Assembly (NCBI GenBank): GCA_964475755.1
Contig: CAYYXR010000006.1
Span: forward strand, 1 to 64,000
Length of the DNA: 64,000 bases
Source of the DNA: UBA11612 sp964475755
GTDB taxonomy: Bacteria > Pseudomonadota > Alphaproteobacteria > Rhodospirillales > Rhodospirillaceae
Direction of reading: 5' to 3'
Shown here: positions 45,605 through 54,040 of the stretch, one piece after another
Layout of the letters: the number at the start of each line of letters is the position of its first letter
How positions within the stretch are numbered: position 1 is the stretch's first letter
The notes under the pieces: generated by a model
The model's input: only the letters and a program-made list of their open reading frames with translations
What the model was told of the DNA's origin: nothing
Database searches by the model: none
Program-made: the position numbers and the translations under genes

Positions 45605-46513
45605 TTACGATACTTGCGCCCGGTTGTCAGTACTCAGCGTCTCCTGCAGCATCGCCGCCAACGCATCTTCCCACGGCCGAAGCGCTATCTCGTAAACCGT
45701 AGCAAGCTTTGCGCAATCAAGAACGGAATTCACGGGACGACGCGCCGCGGTGGGGTATTGGGCCGTGCTGATGGGTTTGATCTCCGGCGTTATCTGAGTC
45801 ACTGGGGTAGAAATTTCGAAGATTTTCTGAGCGAAATCAAACCATGTTGTCGATCCGCGTCCGGCACAGTGAAACAGCCCAGCACCATCGGTCGGAACGT
45901 CACCGCTCAGAAATCTCCGAGCGATTTCGATAACGGCTTGCGCAATGTCACCCGCAAACGTGGGGCAGCCAAACTGATCGTCAACAATGCTCAACTCGGG
46001 TCTTTCCCGGGATAAACGCAACATTGTTTTTACAAAATTCGCGCCGTGCACACCGTAAACCCATGATGTTCGCAAAATGACGTGGCGGCAGCCGGACTCT
46101 ATGACCGCCGTCTCTCCGGCCAACTTGCTGGCGCCGTAAACTCCGATCGGCGCGGCGGCATCCTTTTCGATGTACGGCCCCTTCTTTGTTCCGTCGAAAA
46201 CATAGTCCGTGGAAAGATGGATCAACGGAACATCGAGACCCCGGCAAGCGGCCGCTAAATTAGCCGCGCCGTCACGATTGACCGAGAAGGCTTGTTCATG
46301 CTCATTCTCCGCTCGGTCCACAGCCGTATACGCCGCAGCATTGATGACCGCTCCAGGCGCAATCTCTTTGATATGTCTTTCAACGGACGACGCATCCGTA
46401 ATATCCAAGTGACTTCGCGTAAGGGCATGAACAGACATCGGCTTGGAAGCGCGACGGGTAATTTCCCAGCCTACTTGGCCATTAGCGCCAATTACCAGAA
46501 GATCGGCGCTCAC
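45605..46513 (-). CDS. rmlD: dTDP-4-dehydrorhamnose reductase
   Basis: NAD(P)H-dependent SDR making dTDP-L-rhamnose in the final step. The 302-residue product starts with ADLLVIGANGQVGWEI; STDYVFDG and the YGASKLAGE motif with catalytic Tyr/Lys are clear. The start is GTG 46513, overlapping the rmlB stop by four bases (GTGA). Confidence 0.94.
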   Translation of the reverse strand: MSADLLVIGANGQVGWEITRRASKPMSVHALTRSHLDITDASSVERHIKEIAPGAVINAAAYTAVDRAENEHEQAFSVNRDGAANLAAACRGLDVPLIHLSTDYVFDGTKKGPYIEKDAAAPIGVYGASKLAGETAVIESGCRHVILRTSWVYGVHGANFVKTMLRLSRERPELSIVDDQFGCPTFAGDIAQAVIEIARRFLSGDVPTDGAGLFHCAGRGSTTWFDFAQKIFEISTPVTQITPEIKPISTAQYPTAARRPVNSVLDCAKLATVYEIALRPWEDALAAMLQETLSTDNRAQVS

Positions 46514-47577
46514 GTGGCAACCTGGCGAGCCAAGCCGAGCCTGTCGCCGCCATACCGTTGATCTCGAATATTTTGCCACCACTCCGGGTTATCGAGATAC
46601 CACTGCACGGTTTTGCGGAGGCCAGACTTAAAAGTCTCCTCCGGCTGCCAGCCTAGTTGCGAACTGATCTTGGATATATCCATAGCGTACCGTGCATCAT
46701 GACCAGGTCTATCCTCGACAAACTTTATAAGCGACCGTCGACCTTCGTTCGCCGGTCTCAGTTCGTCGAGCAGATCACAAATCAATTCGACAACTTCAAT
46801 ATTCGTTTTTTCCGCATTGCCGCCGATATTGTAGACCTCGCCGAGTTTACCTTGGGTGGCCGCGATCCAAAGCGCCCGTGCGTGATCTTCAACATATAGC
46901 CAATCGCGCACATTCTGACCGTTGCCGTATATCGGCAAGGATTTGCCCTCTAACCCGTTAAGAATCATAAGAGGGATGAGTTTTTCGGGAAAATGATATG
47001 GACCATAATTGTTTGAGCAGTTGGTAATAACGACAGGCAGTCCGAAAGTATGATGCCAAGCTCGCACAAGGTGGTCCGACGAAGCCTTGGACGCCGAGTA
47101 CGGAGAATTCGGCGCATAGGGCGTTGTTTCATGGAACAGCCCCTCGGGACCCAGTGAACCGTAAACCTCGTCCGTTGAAATGTGGTGAAAACGGAATCTG
47201 GACTTGCGGTCCGCATCAAGCGACAACCAATGCGCCCGCACCGCTTCTAGCAAGGTATAAGTGCCCACAATATTTGTTTGAATAAATTCCGAAGGCCCAT
47301 CAATGGAGCGATCAACATGACTTTCGGCTGCAAGGTGCATAACAACGTCAAACTGCTCTTCTGCGAACAATTTATTCATCAACGCGCCGTCGCAGATGTT
47401 GCCGTGAACGAATTTATAGTTTGGATTGCCCGAGACACCCACCAGTGAATTCAGATTACCGGCGTATGTCAGGGCGTCGACATTGACGACCTGTACGCCA
47501 ACGGCCTCCACCAGATAGCGAACGACCGCTGATCCGATAAAACCGGCGCCACCTGTAACCAGAACCTTCAATTTCAA
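46510..47577 (-). CDS. rmlB: dTDP-glucose 4,6-dehydratase
   Basis: Extended SDR converting dTDP-glucose to dTDP-4-keto-6-deoxyglucose. The 355-residue product shows VLVTGGAGFIGSAVVRYL, the active-site HISTDEVYGSLG, and YSASKASSDHLVRAW (Tyr/Lys). The start is TTG 47577, overlapping the rmlC stop (TTGA), so translation is coupled. Confidence 0.96.
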   Translation of the reverse strand: MKLKVLVTGGAGFIGSAVVRYLVEAVGVQVVNVDALTYAGNLNSLVGVSGNPNYKFVHGNICDGALMNKLFAEEQFDVVMHLAAESHVDRSIDGPSEFIQTNIVGTYTLLEAVRAHWLSLDADRKSRFRFHHISTDEVYGSLGPEGLFHETTPYAPNSPYSASKASSDHLVRAWHHTFGLPVVITNCSNNYGPYHFPEKLIPLMILNGLEGKSLPIYGNGQNVRDWLYVEDHARALWIAATQGKLGEVYNIGGNAEKTNIEVVELICDLLDELRPANEGRRSLIKFVEDRPGHDARYAMDISKISSQLGWQPEETFKSGLRKTVQWYLDNPEWWQNIRDQRYGGDRLGLARQVAT

Positions 47578-48140
47578 TCCTCTGTGTAACGGAAATATTC
47601 AGGCAATTCGTTCAGCGTTGGGTTCTTCTTATCCCGCTCGGACAAATGTGCACTGACATCCTCCACCGGCCAATCTATCCCGAGAGCTGGGTCATTCCAG
47701 AGCAGTCCCTTGTCATGCTCAGGCGCATAGTAATTCGTGACTTTGTATAGCACCTCCGTGTTCGACTCTAAGGTCATCAACCCATGCGCAAAGCCGGGGG
47801 GCACCCATATTTGGCTCCAATTGGAGGCAGAAATCTCAGCGCTCACATGCTGCCCAAATGTCGGCGAGCCGACTCTGATATCCACGGCCACATCCAGAAT
47901 TGCGCCGCGAACCACGCGTACGAGTTTCCCCTGATCAAATGGCGGTATCTGAAAATGCAAGCCCCGCACGGTTCCGGCTTGGGCGGAAAAGGCGTGGTTA
48001 TCCTGTACGAACCCGCCTCTTACGCCCGCCGCCGCCCACAGCTTCTGTGAGAACGTCTCAGAGAAAAAACCCCTGCTGTCCCCATGCTTAACCGGCTGAA
48101 GAATTATAACTTCGGGAATGGTGAGATTGGTGACCTTCAA
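47574..48140 (-). CDS. rmlC: dTDP-4-dehydrorhamnose 3,5-epimerase
   Basis: Cupin-fold epimerase, third step of dTDP-rhamnose synthesis. The 188-residue product has FVQDNHAFSAQAGTVRGLHFQ (catalytic His and Arg) and the C-terminal YAPEHDKGLLWNDPALGIDWP. The start is the weakest call: TTG 48140 gives the usual family length (about 183), while a longer frame reaches ATG 48290 but runs into the divergent gene. It heads the operon rmlC-B-D-A. Confidence 0.9.
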   Translation of the reverse strand: MKVTNLTIPEVIILQPVKHGDSRGFFSETFSQKLWAAAGVRGGFVQDNHAFSAQAGTVRGLHFQIPPFDQGKLVRVVRGAILDVAVDIRVGSPTFGQHVSAEISASNWSQIWVPPGFAHGLMTLESNTEVLYKVTNYYAPEHDKGLLWNDPALGIDWPVEDVSAHLSERDKKNPTLNELPEYFRYTED

Positions 48141-48288
48141 TGTCGGGCGCCCATGTGCAGCTAAAGAAATTCGCGGGAAACCGCCTCTGGTGATTGCTCT
48201 TTCATACCAGGCACAGCATGCTGAGGCATCGATATATTCAATTGCCCAGTTCAAGCCAATATCAATATGGCGTAGCAAGACCGAGCGC

Positions 48289-49962
48289 ATGGCCTTAGCA
48301 GAAAAAATTGATGTGCGGACAGCGCTTTGGGGCGCGCTAACGCTCGGCGTGTGCCTTGTCTTCTATGCACAATATTTTTTCAGCGGGCTCAATTTTATCT
48401 CCGATGACGGCAACTATGCGCAAATCGCGTACGAGCTTTATCTTGGCCGGAGTATTTCAGATCTTGATATACATTATGGAATTCTCTGGTTCAAATTCGG
48501 TGAGCTTTTATTTCATCTCTTTGAAGTCAACTTCTTCTGGGTGAGATTTGTATTTATCTCAAGCATTACGCTCACGGTTCTACTGATTTTTTACACAACC
48601 TTTCAAATTATCGGCAATCGGCCGGTGTCCGCTCTGCTGGCGCTGATACCCATCCCCGCTACCGCGGCGGCGATCCCGGCCATTTACGGCATATGCATCA
48701 TGCTCAATGTCGCAGTGCAAATGCACGTGGCGCGCAAAGTGCCGTCAATGAACCTGCGTGATGCGGCAATCGCCGGCGCGGTGCTTGCCATCACGTTTCA
48801 AATTCGGCCTGATTTTGGATACGTATTTTCACTGCCGCTCGCGATCATTCTTTTTTTAAATCACCTGTCCAAGAAGAAAGATGCGGTCTCGCGAAGCCCC
48901 ACATCTGCATCACTAAGGATAGCAGGTGCTGCGGTTGCGGGTTTCGTTGCAGCCAATATACCTATTGCAATCGATGCGTTTGCCAATGGATACGCGGGCT
49001 TACTGATCATGCAGTATTTGGAGTATCCGGCAATCATGTTGGAGTACTTTTCAAACGGACTATCTCTCTTGTTGGGCGGAGGATCGCAGGCGTCCGCACC
49101 GGGTGCCGGAACGCTGCTTCAAAGACCTAGTTTTTCCGATATTTTTTTTGGAAATACGCGCACAAGACACATGGCGATCCTTGTGTACGGACCAATTATT
49201 GCCGTTGCGGCGTATCTTATCTTGAACATCAGGCGCCTCAAGCACAGCTTGGGCCAACGTCAATGGAAAGTCTTAGCCGAGTTCGTCGTGATTTTGAGCG
49301 CGGCGGCAGCATTTCCTCACTATTTCTTTTTTAGGCCGGACTTGCCGCACATTGCGAATTTTATGCTTGGCTACATGGTGGTGGTCGCCGCATTAGGCGC
49401 ACAGCTGTACACTTTTGCACGAGCTGCTGATTTGCAGCGCTGGCGGCGCGCGATAGCGTGCGTTGCTTGCGCCCTATTGGTATTGCAGCTTGTGCATACT
49501 GTTTGGATTGGTTTCATGTTTTCCGGAAACGGAGCGATCGCAATTGCAAAAGACCGGCCAGAAATTTTTACGGCTAATGACGTCGTAAAGGTCAATGTGA
49601 CCACCGGCGCAAAAGACACTCTTGAATTTTTAAATCAGGTGATCCGGGAAAACTCAAACCCGGGCGACAAGATCGTGTGCGTTCCCTATTGCCCCGGCAT
49701 TGCGTTCATGACCCAACGGCAGATGATGTTTAATGATTTTTATGTGGATGATTCGTTCTTGGTCCGAGAGCCGGACTGGTTGCCGGGCGCCATTCAGAAA
49801 ACCCGCGATCAACGTCCGCCCGTCGTGATCGTTTTCAATACCGCGTTGAACGGCACTAAAATTTCTCGATTCAAAAACTGGGCTGCACCCTATGTTTCGA
49901 TGCTCGAGGAACAAGCATCGGAAACGGTCGAGCGCGGTGAAATCACTGTTTATCTGATGTAG
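48289..49962 (+). CDS. Polytopic membrane protein, GT-C glycosyltransferase-like
   Basis: A 557-residue protein with about ten to twelve membrane helices and a C-terminal soluble periplasmic portion of about 140 residues. The first extracytoplasmic loop has the acidic segment NFISDDGNYAQIAYELYLG, like the catalytic Asp loop of GT-C glycosyltransferases using polyprenyl-phosphate sugars. The C-terminus contains VCVPYCPGIAFMTQRQMMFNDFYVDD, which I do not recognise. It diverges from rmlC. A role in adding a side-branch sugar in the periplasm is plausible. Confidence 0.65.
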   Translation: MALAEKIDVRTALWGALTLGVCLVFYAQYFFSGLNFISDDGNYAQIAYELYLGRSISDLDIHYGILWFKFGELLFHLFEVNFFWVRFVFISSITLTVLLIFYTTFQIIGNRPVSALLALIPIPATAAAIPAIYGICIMLNVAVQMHVARKVPSMNLRDAAIAGAVLAITFQIRPDFGYVFSLPLAIILFLNHLSKKKDAVSRSPTSASLRIAGAAVAGFVAANIPIAIDAFANGYAGLLIMQYLEYPAIMLEYFSNGLSLLLGGGSQASAPGAGTLLQRPSFSDIFFGNTRTRHMAILVYGPIIAVAAYLILNIRRLKHSLGQRQWKVLAEFVVILSAAAAFPHYFFFRPDLPHIANFMLGYMVVVAALGAQLYTFARAADLQRWRRAIACVACALLVLQLVHTVWIGFMFSGNGAIAIAKDRPEIFTANDVVKVNVTTGAKDTLEFLNQVIRENSNPGDKIVCVPYCPGIAFMTQRQMMFNDFYVDDSFLVREPDWLPGAIQKTRDQRPPVVIVFNTALNGTKISRFKNWAAPYVSMLEEQASETVERGEITVYLM

Positions 49963-49983
49963 CCAAGGGGCTTCCCGCAAAAA

Positions 49984-50074
<91 letters not shown>

Positions 50075-50281
50075 GCGGTCTTTGCCGCCGGGTCAGGCTA
50101 AGTGCTGGCCACGGCTGTTTTTTTGGCGCGCGGACCCTAACCGAAGGCTGCGGGCACCGCAACGCTGATACGCCGAGTCCCGGCTCCGCACCCTTAGGCC
50201 CGGAAATTGGCCCAGCGGCAACCCTATAACCAATTGCAAAGTAAAGGTTAATGGGGGCCAGGGACATCAAGGCAAGCGCCA
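50075..50281. other. Intergenic stretch between tRNA-Ser and the rplU promoter
   Basis: About 200 bp without a supported gene. A long minus-strand open frame crosses it and the rplU gene but is low-complexity antisense of the L21 Lys/Ala tail. I see no repeat, RNA gene or dyad of note. Confidence 0.6.
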
Positions 50282-50309
50282 TTGACTTGAAGGCCTGCCT
50301 CAGTATATT
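50282..50309 (+). promoter_or_regulatory. Candidate promoter of the rplU-rpmA operon
   Basis: TTGACT (50282-50287) and TATATT (50304-50309) are separated by 16 bases, leaving a leader of about 70 bases before the rplU ATG at 50385. Both hexamers are one or two bases from consensus. Confidence 0.5.
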
Positions 50310-50384
50310 CACGCCGCTTCTGCGCGGGTTCATGTGCGATTTCGCCGTGGCCCGCCGTTTTCGTTTTTTCAGGACTTTAAGACC

Positions 50385-50873
50385 ATGTTCGCAGTGATTA
50401 AAACGGGCGGCAAACAGTACCGCGTCAGCAAGGACGATGTGATTGCCGTTGAGAAAGTAGACGGTGACGACGGCGAAACCGTTGTGTTCGACAACGTTTT
50501 GATGCTCGGCGACAAGATCGGCGCGCCCCAAGTGGCCGACGCCAAGGTCGTGGGTGAGGTTCTGCGTCAGTTTCGCGACGATAAAAAAATCATTTTTAAG
50601 AAACGCCGCCGCAAGCACTACCGCCGCCGCAACGGTCACCGCCAATACCTGACCCTCGTGAAGATCACGGACATGGGTACGGGCATTAGCGTGGCGCCGG
50701 CCAAGAAGAAGGCTGCCGCGCCGAAGGCCGAGGCGAGTGAAGCACCGACCGAAAAACCGGCGGAGACGACAGCAACTCAAGCCGCGCCCAAGAAAAAAGC
50801 TGCGGCGAAAACTACCGCCAAGAAAGCGCCGGCCAAAAAGGCTGCGAAGAAAACGGCTAAGAAGTCGTCCTAA
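50385..50873 (+). CDS. rplU: 50S ribosomal protein L21 with Lys/Ala-rich C-terminal tail
   Basis: Large-subunit ribosomal protein. The core (about residues 1-103) begins FAVIKTGGKQYRVSKDD and includes FKKRRRKHYRRRNGHRQYLT and a final VKITDM. A basic tail of about 55 residues follows, rich in Lys and Ala (repeated KKAAAK-type units, partly acidic near 115-135), which resembles histone H1-like tails and is absent from the compact E. coli protein. Several alphaproteobacterial L21 proteins carry such tails. rpmA follows in 24 bp. Confidence 0.97.
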   Translation: MFAVIKTGGKQYRVSKDDVIAVEKVDGDDGETVVFDNVLMLGDKIGAPQVADAKVVGEVLRQFRDDKKIIFKKRRRKHYRRRNGHRQYLTLVKITDMGTGISVAPAKKKAAAPKAEASEAPTEKPAETTATQAAPKKKAAAKTTAKKAPAKKAAKKTAKKSS

Positions 50874-50897
50874 CAGGTTCGGCGAGGAGACACAGAT

Positions 50898-51161
50898 ATG
50901 GCACATAAGAAATCAGGCGGCTCGTCCAAGAACGGTCGCGATACAATCGGCAAACGCCTCGGGGTGAAGAAGTTCGGCGGACAGCACGTCATCCCCGGCA
51001 ACATTATCGTGCGCCAGCGCGGCACGAAGTGGCACCCCGGCAAGAATGTTGGCCTGGGCCGCGACTACACGATCTTTGCCCTGGAAGAAGGCAAGGTTAG
51101 CTTTAAGACCTCGTCCAAAGGCCGCGTGTACGTGTCCGTGGATCCGATGCCGCAACAATAA
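50898..51161 (+). CDS. rpmA: 50S ribosomal protein L27
   Basis: 87-residue large-subunit protein near the peptidyl-transferase centre. The N-terminus AHKKSGGSSKNGRD, GGQHVIPGNIIVRQRGTKWHPG and the short tail are typical. A GGCGAGGAG ribosome binding site precedes the ATG. The intrinsic terminator at 51217 ends this transcript. Confidence 0.97.
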   Translation: MAHKKSGGSSKNGRDTIGKRLGVKKFGGQHVIPGNIIVRQRGTKWHPGKNVGLGRDYTIFALEEGKVSFKTSSKGRVYVSVDPMPQQ

Positions 51162-51216
51162 TACCCGGCGCATATCGACCGCCGGCATCCCACGCTGGCG
51201 GTCCCGTGGAATGGAA

Positions 51217-51242
51217 GGAGACGGATCGCCCGTCTCCTTTTT
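51217..51242 (+). terminator. Intrinsic terminator after rpmA
   Basis: GGAGACGG (51217-51224) and CCGTCTCC (51230-51237) form an eight-base perfect stem around the loop ATCGC, followed by five T. Two further A-T pairs extend the stem. It separates rplU-rpmA from the GNAT-obgE run. Confidence 0.85.
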
Positions 51243-51259
51243 ATTGGCTGGGCACATCC

Positions 51260-51805
51260 ATGTTCGACCTCATCATACAAACCGAGAATTTGGTTGTTCG
51301 GACTTTTCGATTAAGCGATGCCCCTCGCGTTCGCGAACTAGCGGGAAAGTATGAGATCGCGCACATGGTAGGCAGCATTCCACACCCGTATCCTAGCGGG
51401 ATGGCTGAACAGTGGATTGGGCGGCACGATGAACGCAGACGGGAAGGAAAAGGATATCCATTTGCAATAGTTCATCAGGGCCAATTAATCGGATCAGTTG
51501 GACTGGAAACCGACGGCGGCCAATATCTTGAGTTGGGATACTGGCTGGGCACAGAGTATTGGAGACGCGGGTATATGAGCGAGGCCGCCAAGGCTGTGTT
51601 GCAATTTGCATTTGGCTGGCTCTCAAAACCCGGTATTCAAGCCCGCGTGATTGTGGACAATGCGGGTTCTAAGCGCATTTTGGAGAAGCTTGGCTTTTTG
51701 TTTGCGGGACATCAAGAGACGGTTTTTCACAACGTTAGGCAGCGTGACGTGGAAATTGTTCACTACGTTCTGACCCGAGACGCATGGACCGCGCACAGGA
51801 TATAA
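51260..51805 (+). CDS. GNAT-family N-acetyltransferase (RimJ/RimL-like)
   Basis: A 181-residue acetyltransferase. It starts LIIQTENLVVRTFRLSDAPRV, has the acceptor region ELGYWLGTEYWRRGYMSEA with the acetyl-CoA loop, and ends in NAGSKRILEKLGFLFAG, matching the RimJ/RimL side of the family. ATG 51260 is chosen after the terminator; a longer frame would start inside it. A GNAT gene between rpmA and obgE is a recurrent arrangement in alphaproteobacteria, so its position is not odd. The target is unknown. Confidence 0.85.
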   Translation: MFDLIIQTENLVVRTFRLSDAPRVRELAGKYEIAHMVGSIPHPYPSGMAEQWIGRHDERRREGKGYPFAIVHQGQLIGSVGLETDGGQYLELGYWLGTEYWRRGYMSEAAKAVLQFAFGWLSKPGIQARVIVDNAGSKRILEKLGFLFAGHQETVFHNVRQRDVEIVHYVLTRDAWTAHRI

Positions 51806-51814
51806 GTCACCACC

Positions 51815-52870
51815 ATGAAATTTCTCGATCAGGCGAAAATCTATTTGAAAGCGGGCGATGGCGGAAACGGCTGCGTCGGGTTTCGCCGTGAGAAATTCAT
51901 TGAATACGGCGGGCCTGACGGCGGCGACGGCGGATGTGGAGGCGACATCATTTTTGAGGCCGCACGCAATCTCAACACACTTATCGACTTTCGCTATCAA
52001 CAGCACTTCAAAGCAGAACGCGGTGTGGACGGTGCGGGACAAAACCGGACCGGCCGTGACGGTAAAGACCTTGTGATCAAGGTGCCGGTCGGCACGGAAA
52101 TTTTAAGCGACGATAAAGACGATGTACTTGCGGATTTGAGCGAAGACGGCCAGCGCATTGTATTGCTGAAAGGCGGCAACGGCGGTTTCGGAAACACGCA
52201 CTTCAAGGGGCCGAGCAATCAGGCTCCCGACTACGCTAATCCCGGTCTTGCCGGGCCCGATATGTGGGTATGGTTGCGCTTAAAACTCATTGCCGATGTC
52301 GGCTTGGTCGGCCTGCCCAACGCGGGCAAGTCCACATTCCTGGCCACTGTCACACGCGCGCGGCCGAAGATCGCAGGGTACCCCTTCACCACGCTCCATC
52401 CCAACTTAGGCGTGGCCCAGGTGAACGATCTTGAGTTTGTAATTGCCGATATTCCCGGGCTCATCGAAGGCGCACACGAAGGGGCCGGTCTGGGAGATCG
52501 GTTTTTGGGCCACGTTGAACGGTGTGCCGTGCTTCTGCATTTGATTGACGGCACAGAGGAAGACGTTGCCAGCTCATACAAAACAATCAGGAACGAACTG
52601 AAAGCCTATGGCGGCGGCCTCGCGCAAAAGAAAGAAATTGTTGCGCTCAATAAATGCGATGCCCTCGATGAGAATACGCGCGAGGAAAAACTCCAAGCAT
52701 TGAGCAAGGCATGCCGTAAGAAAGTTTTTGCTCTTTCGGGTGTATCCGGCGAGGGGCGACAGGACGTTCTAAGGCGATTGGCGAAGATTGTTTCGGCAAC
52801 AAAGTCAGCCGAGCACGGTGATTTGGAAGACGACCTGGGAACATTCGAAGATCAAGGATGGGTGCCATGA
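51815..52870 (+). CDS. obgE: GTPase Obg/CgtA
   Basis: Essential GTPase linked to 50S subunit assembly and stress response. The 351-residue product has the glycine-rich Obg fold (KAGDGGNGCVGFRREK; GGDGGCGGDII), G1 GLPNAGKSTF, G3 DIPGLIEGAHEG and G4 NKCD. There is no long C-terminal OCT domain, only a short acidic tail. proB starts inside its stop (ATGA). Confidence 0.97.
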   Translation: MKFLDQAKIYLKAGDGGNGCVGFRREKFIEYGGPDGGDGGCGGDIIFEAARNLNTLIDFRYQQHFKAERGVDGAGQNRTGRDGKDLVIKVPVGTEILSDDKDDVLADLSEDGQRIVLLKGGNGGFGNTHFKGPSNQAPDYANPGLAGPDMWVWLRLKLIADVGLVGLPNAGKSTFLATVTRARPKIAGYPFTTLHPNLGVAQVNDLEFVIADIPGLIEGAHEGAGLGDRFLGHVERCAVLLHLIDGTEEDVASSYKTIRNELKAYGGGLAQKKEIVALNKCDALDENTREEKLQALSKACRKKVFALSGVSGEGRQDVLRRLAKIVSATKSAEHGDLEDDLGTFEDQGWVP

Positions 52871-54003
52871 GCCCGTCGCAATCACCGCAACCGTCCCCTT
52901 TAAATACCGCGAAACGGTTGGTGCTAAAAATCGGATCCGCGCTTTTGGTAGATCAGGATACGGGCGCCGTTCACCACGCATGGTTGGACGCGTTGTGTGA
53001 CGATATTGCCGATGCCCGTGCACGCGGCCAGGAAGTCGTCATCGTGACATCGGGTGCAATTGCTATTGGGCGCGGCCCTCTTGGCATGAAAGGTCGCAAG
53101 CTCCGCCTGGAAGAAAAACAAGCCGCGGCAGCGACAGGCCAAATGCGACTGTCCCACGCCTACCAACAATCTCTGAACCGGCATGGCATAACCGTCGCGC
53201 AGGTCTTAATTACCCTGGACGATACCGAAGATCGGCGCCGCTATCTCAATGCCCGCAACACACTTGATACTTTGCTAAAACTGGACGCCGTTCCGGTAAT
53301 CAATGAAAACGATTCCGTTGCAACAACGGAAATCCGCTTCGGTGACAATGACCGGTTGGCAGCACGTGTCGCGCAAATGATCAGTGCCGATACACTCGTG
53401 CTTTTTTCGGATATCGATGGTTTGTACTCGGCAGATCCGCGATCCGATCCCAACGCATCGCTCATACCGGAAGTTCGGGAGGTGACTCCTGATATCGAAG
53501 CCATGGCGGGCGCCGCATCGGAGCAAGGGTCCGGCGGCATGATCACAAAACTGATCGCCGCGAAAATTTGCATGGGCGCAGGGTGCCGAATGGCGATCGC
53601 CCCCGGAAAACCGAGAAATCCACTCAAGCATCTTTCCGATGGCGGCCGCTGCACGTGGTTCCTACCCGCAGCCGAACCGCGCGCCGCGCGCAAACGTTGG
53701 ATCGCGGCGAGCCTGCAGACGCTCGGTGTGCTGGTGGTGGACGATGGTGCGATCACCGCCCTCAATGCCGGCAAAAGCTTGTTGCCCGCCGGAATCGTGG
53801 ACGTGTCTGGCGAGTTTCAGCGTGGGGATGCCGTCGAGGTGCGATCAAAGACCGGCAAGGTCATCGGCAAAGGACTCTCCGCCTATCCCGCCTCGGACAT
53901 CCAATCCATTAAGGGCCAGAAGTCCGAAAATATCGAGGAAATCCTGGGATTTCGAGGCCGCAGTGAGGTCATTCACCGGGACGACCTCGTCATGGGGTCC
54001 TAG
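52867..54003 (+). CDS. proB: Glutamate 5-kinase
   Basis: First enzyme of proline synthesis, phosphorylating glutamate. The 378-residue product has an amino-acid kinase domain (LVLKIGSALLVD; VTSGAIAIGRGPLG; NENDSVATTEIRFGDNDRLAARVA; GGMITKLIAAKICM) and a C-terminal PUA domain (about 285-375). ATG 52867 overlaps the obgE stop by four bases. proA follows. Confidence 0.97.
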   Translation: MSPSQSPQPSPLNTAKRLVLKIGSALLVDQDTGAVHHAWLDALCDDIADARARGQEVVIVTSGAIAIGRGPLGMKGRKLRLEEKQAAAATGQMRLSHAYQQSLNRHGITVAQVLITLDDTEDRRRYLNARNTLDTLLKLDAVPVINENDSVATTEIRFGDNDRLAARVAQMISADTLVLFSDIDGLYSADPRSDPNASLIPEVREVTPDIEAMAGAASEQGSGGMITKLIAAKICMGAGCRMAIAPGKPRNPLKHLSDGGRCTWFLPAAEPRAARKRWIAASLQTLGVLVVDDGAITALNAGKSLLPAGIVDVSGEFQRGDAVEVRSKTGKVIGKGLSAYPASDIQSIKGQKSENIEEILGFRGRSEVIHRDDLVMGS

Positions 54004-54040
54004 GGCCCGGCATGATAGAGTGAGCTGAAGGGAGATTGTC

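Noticed and set aside
51260..51805. GNAT gene between rpmA and obgE as a recent insertion
   Set aside because: This arrangement recurs in alphaproteobacteria, so it looks ancestral.
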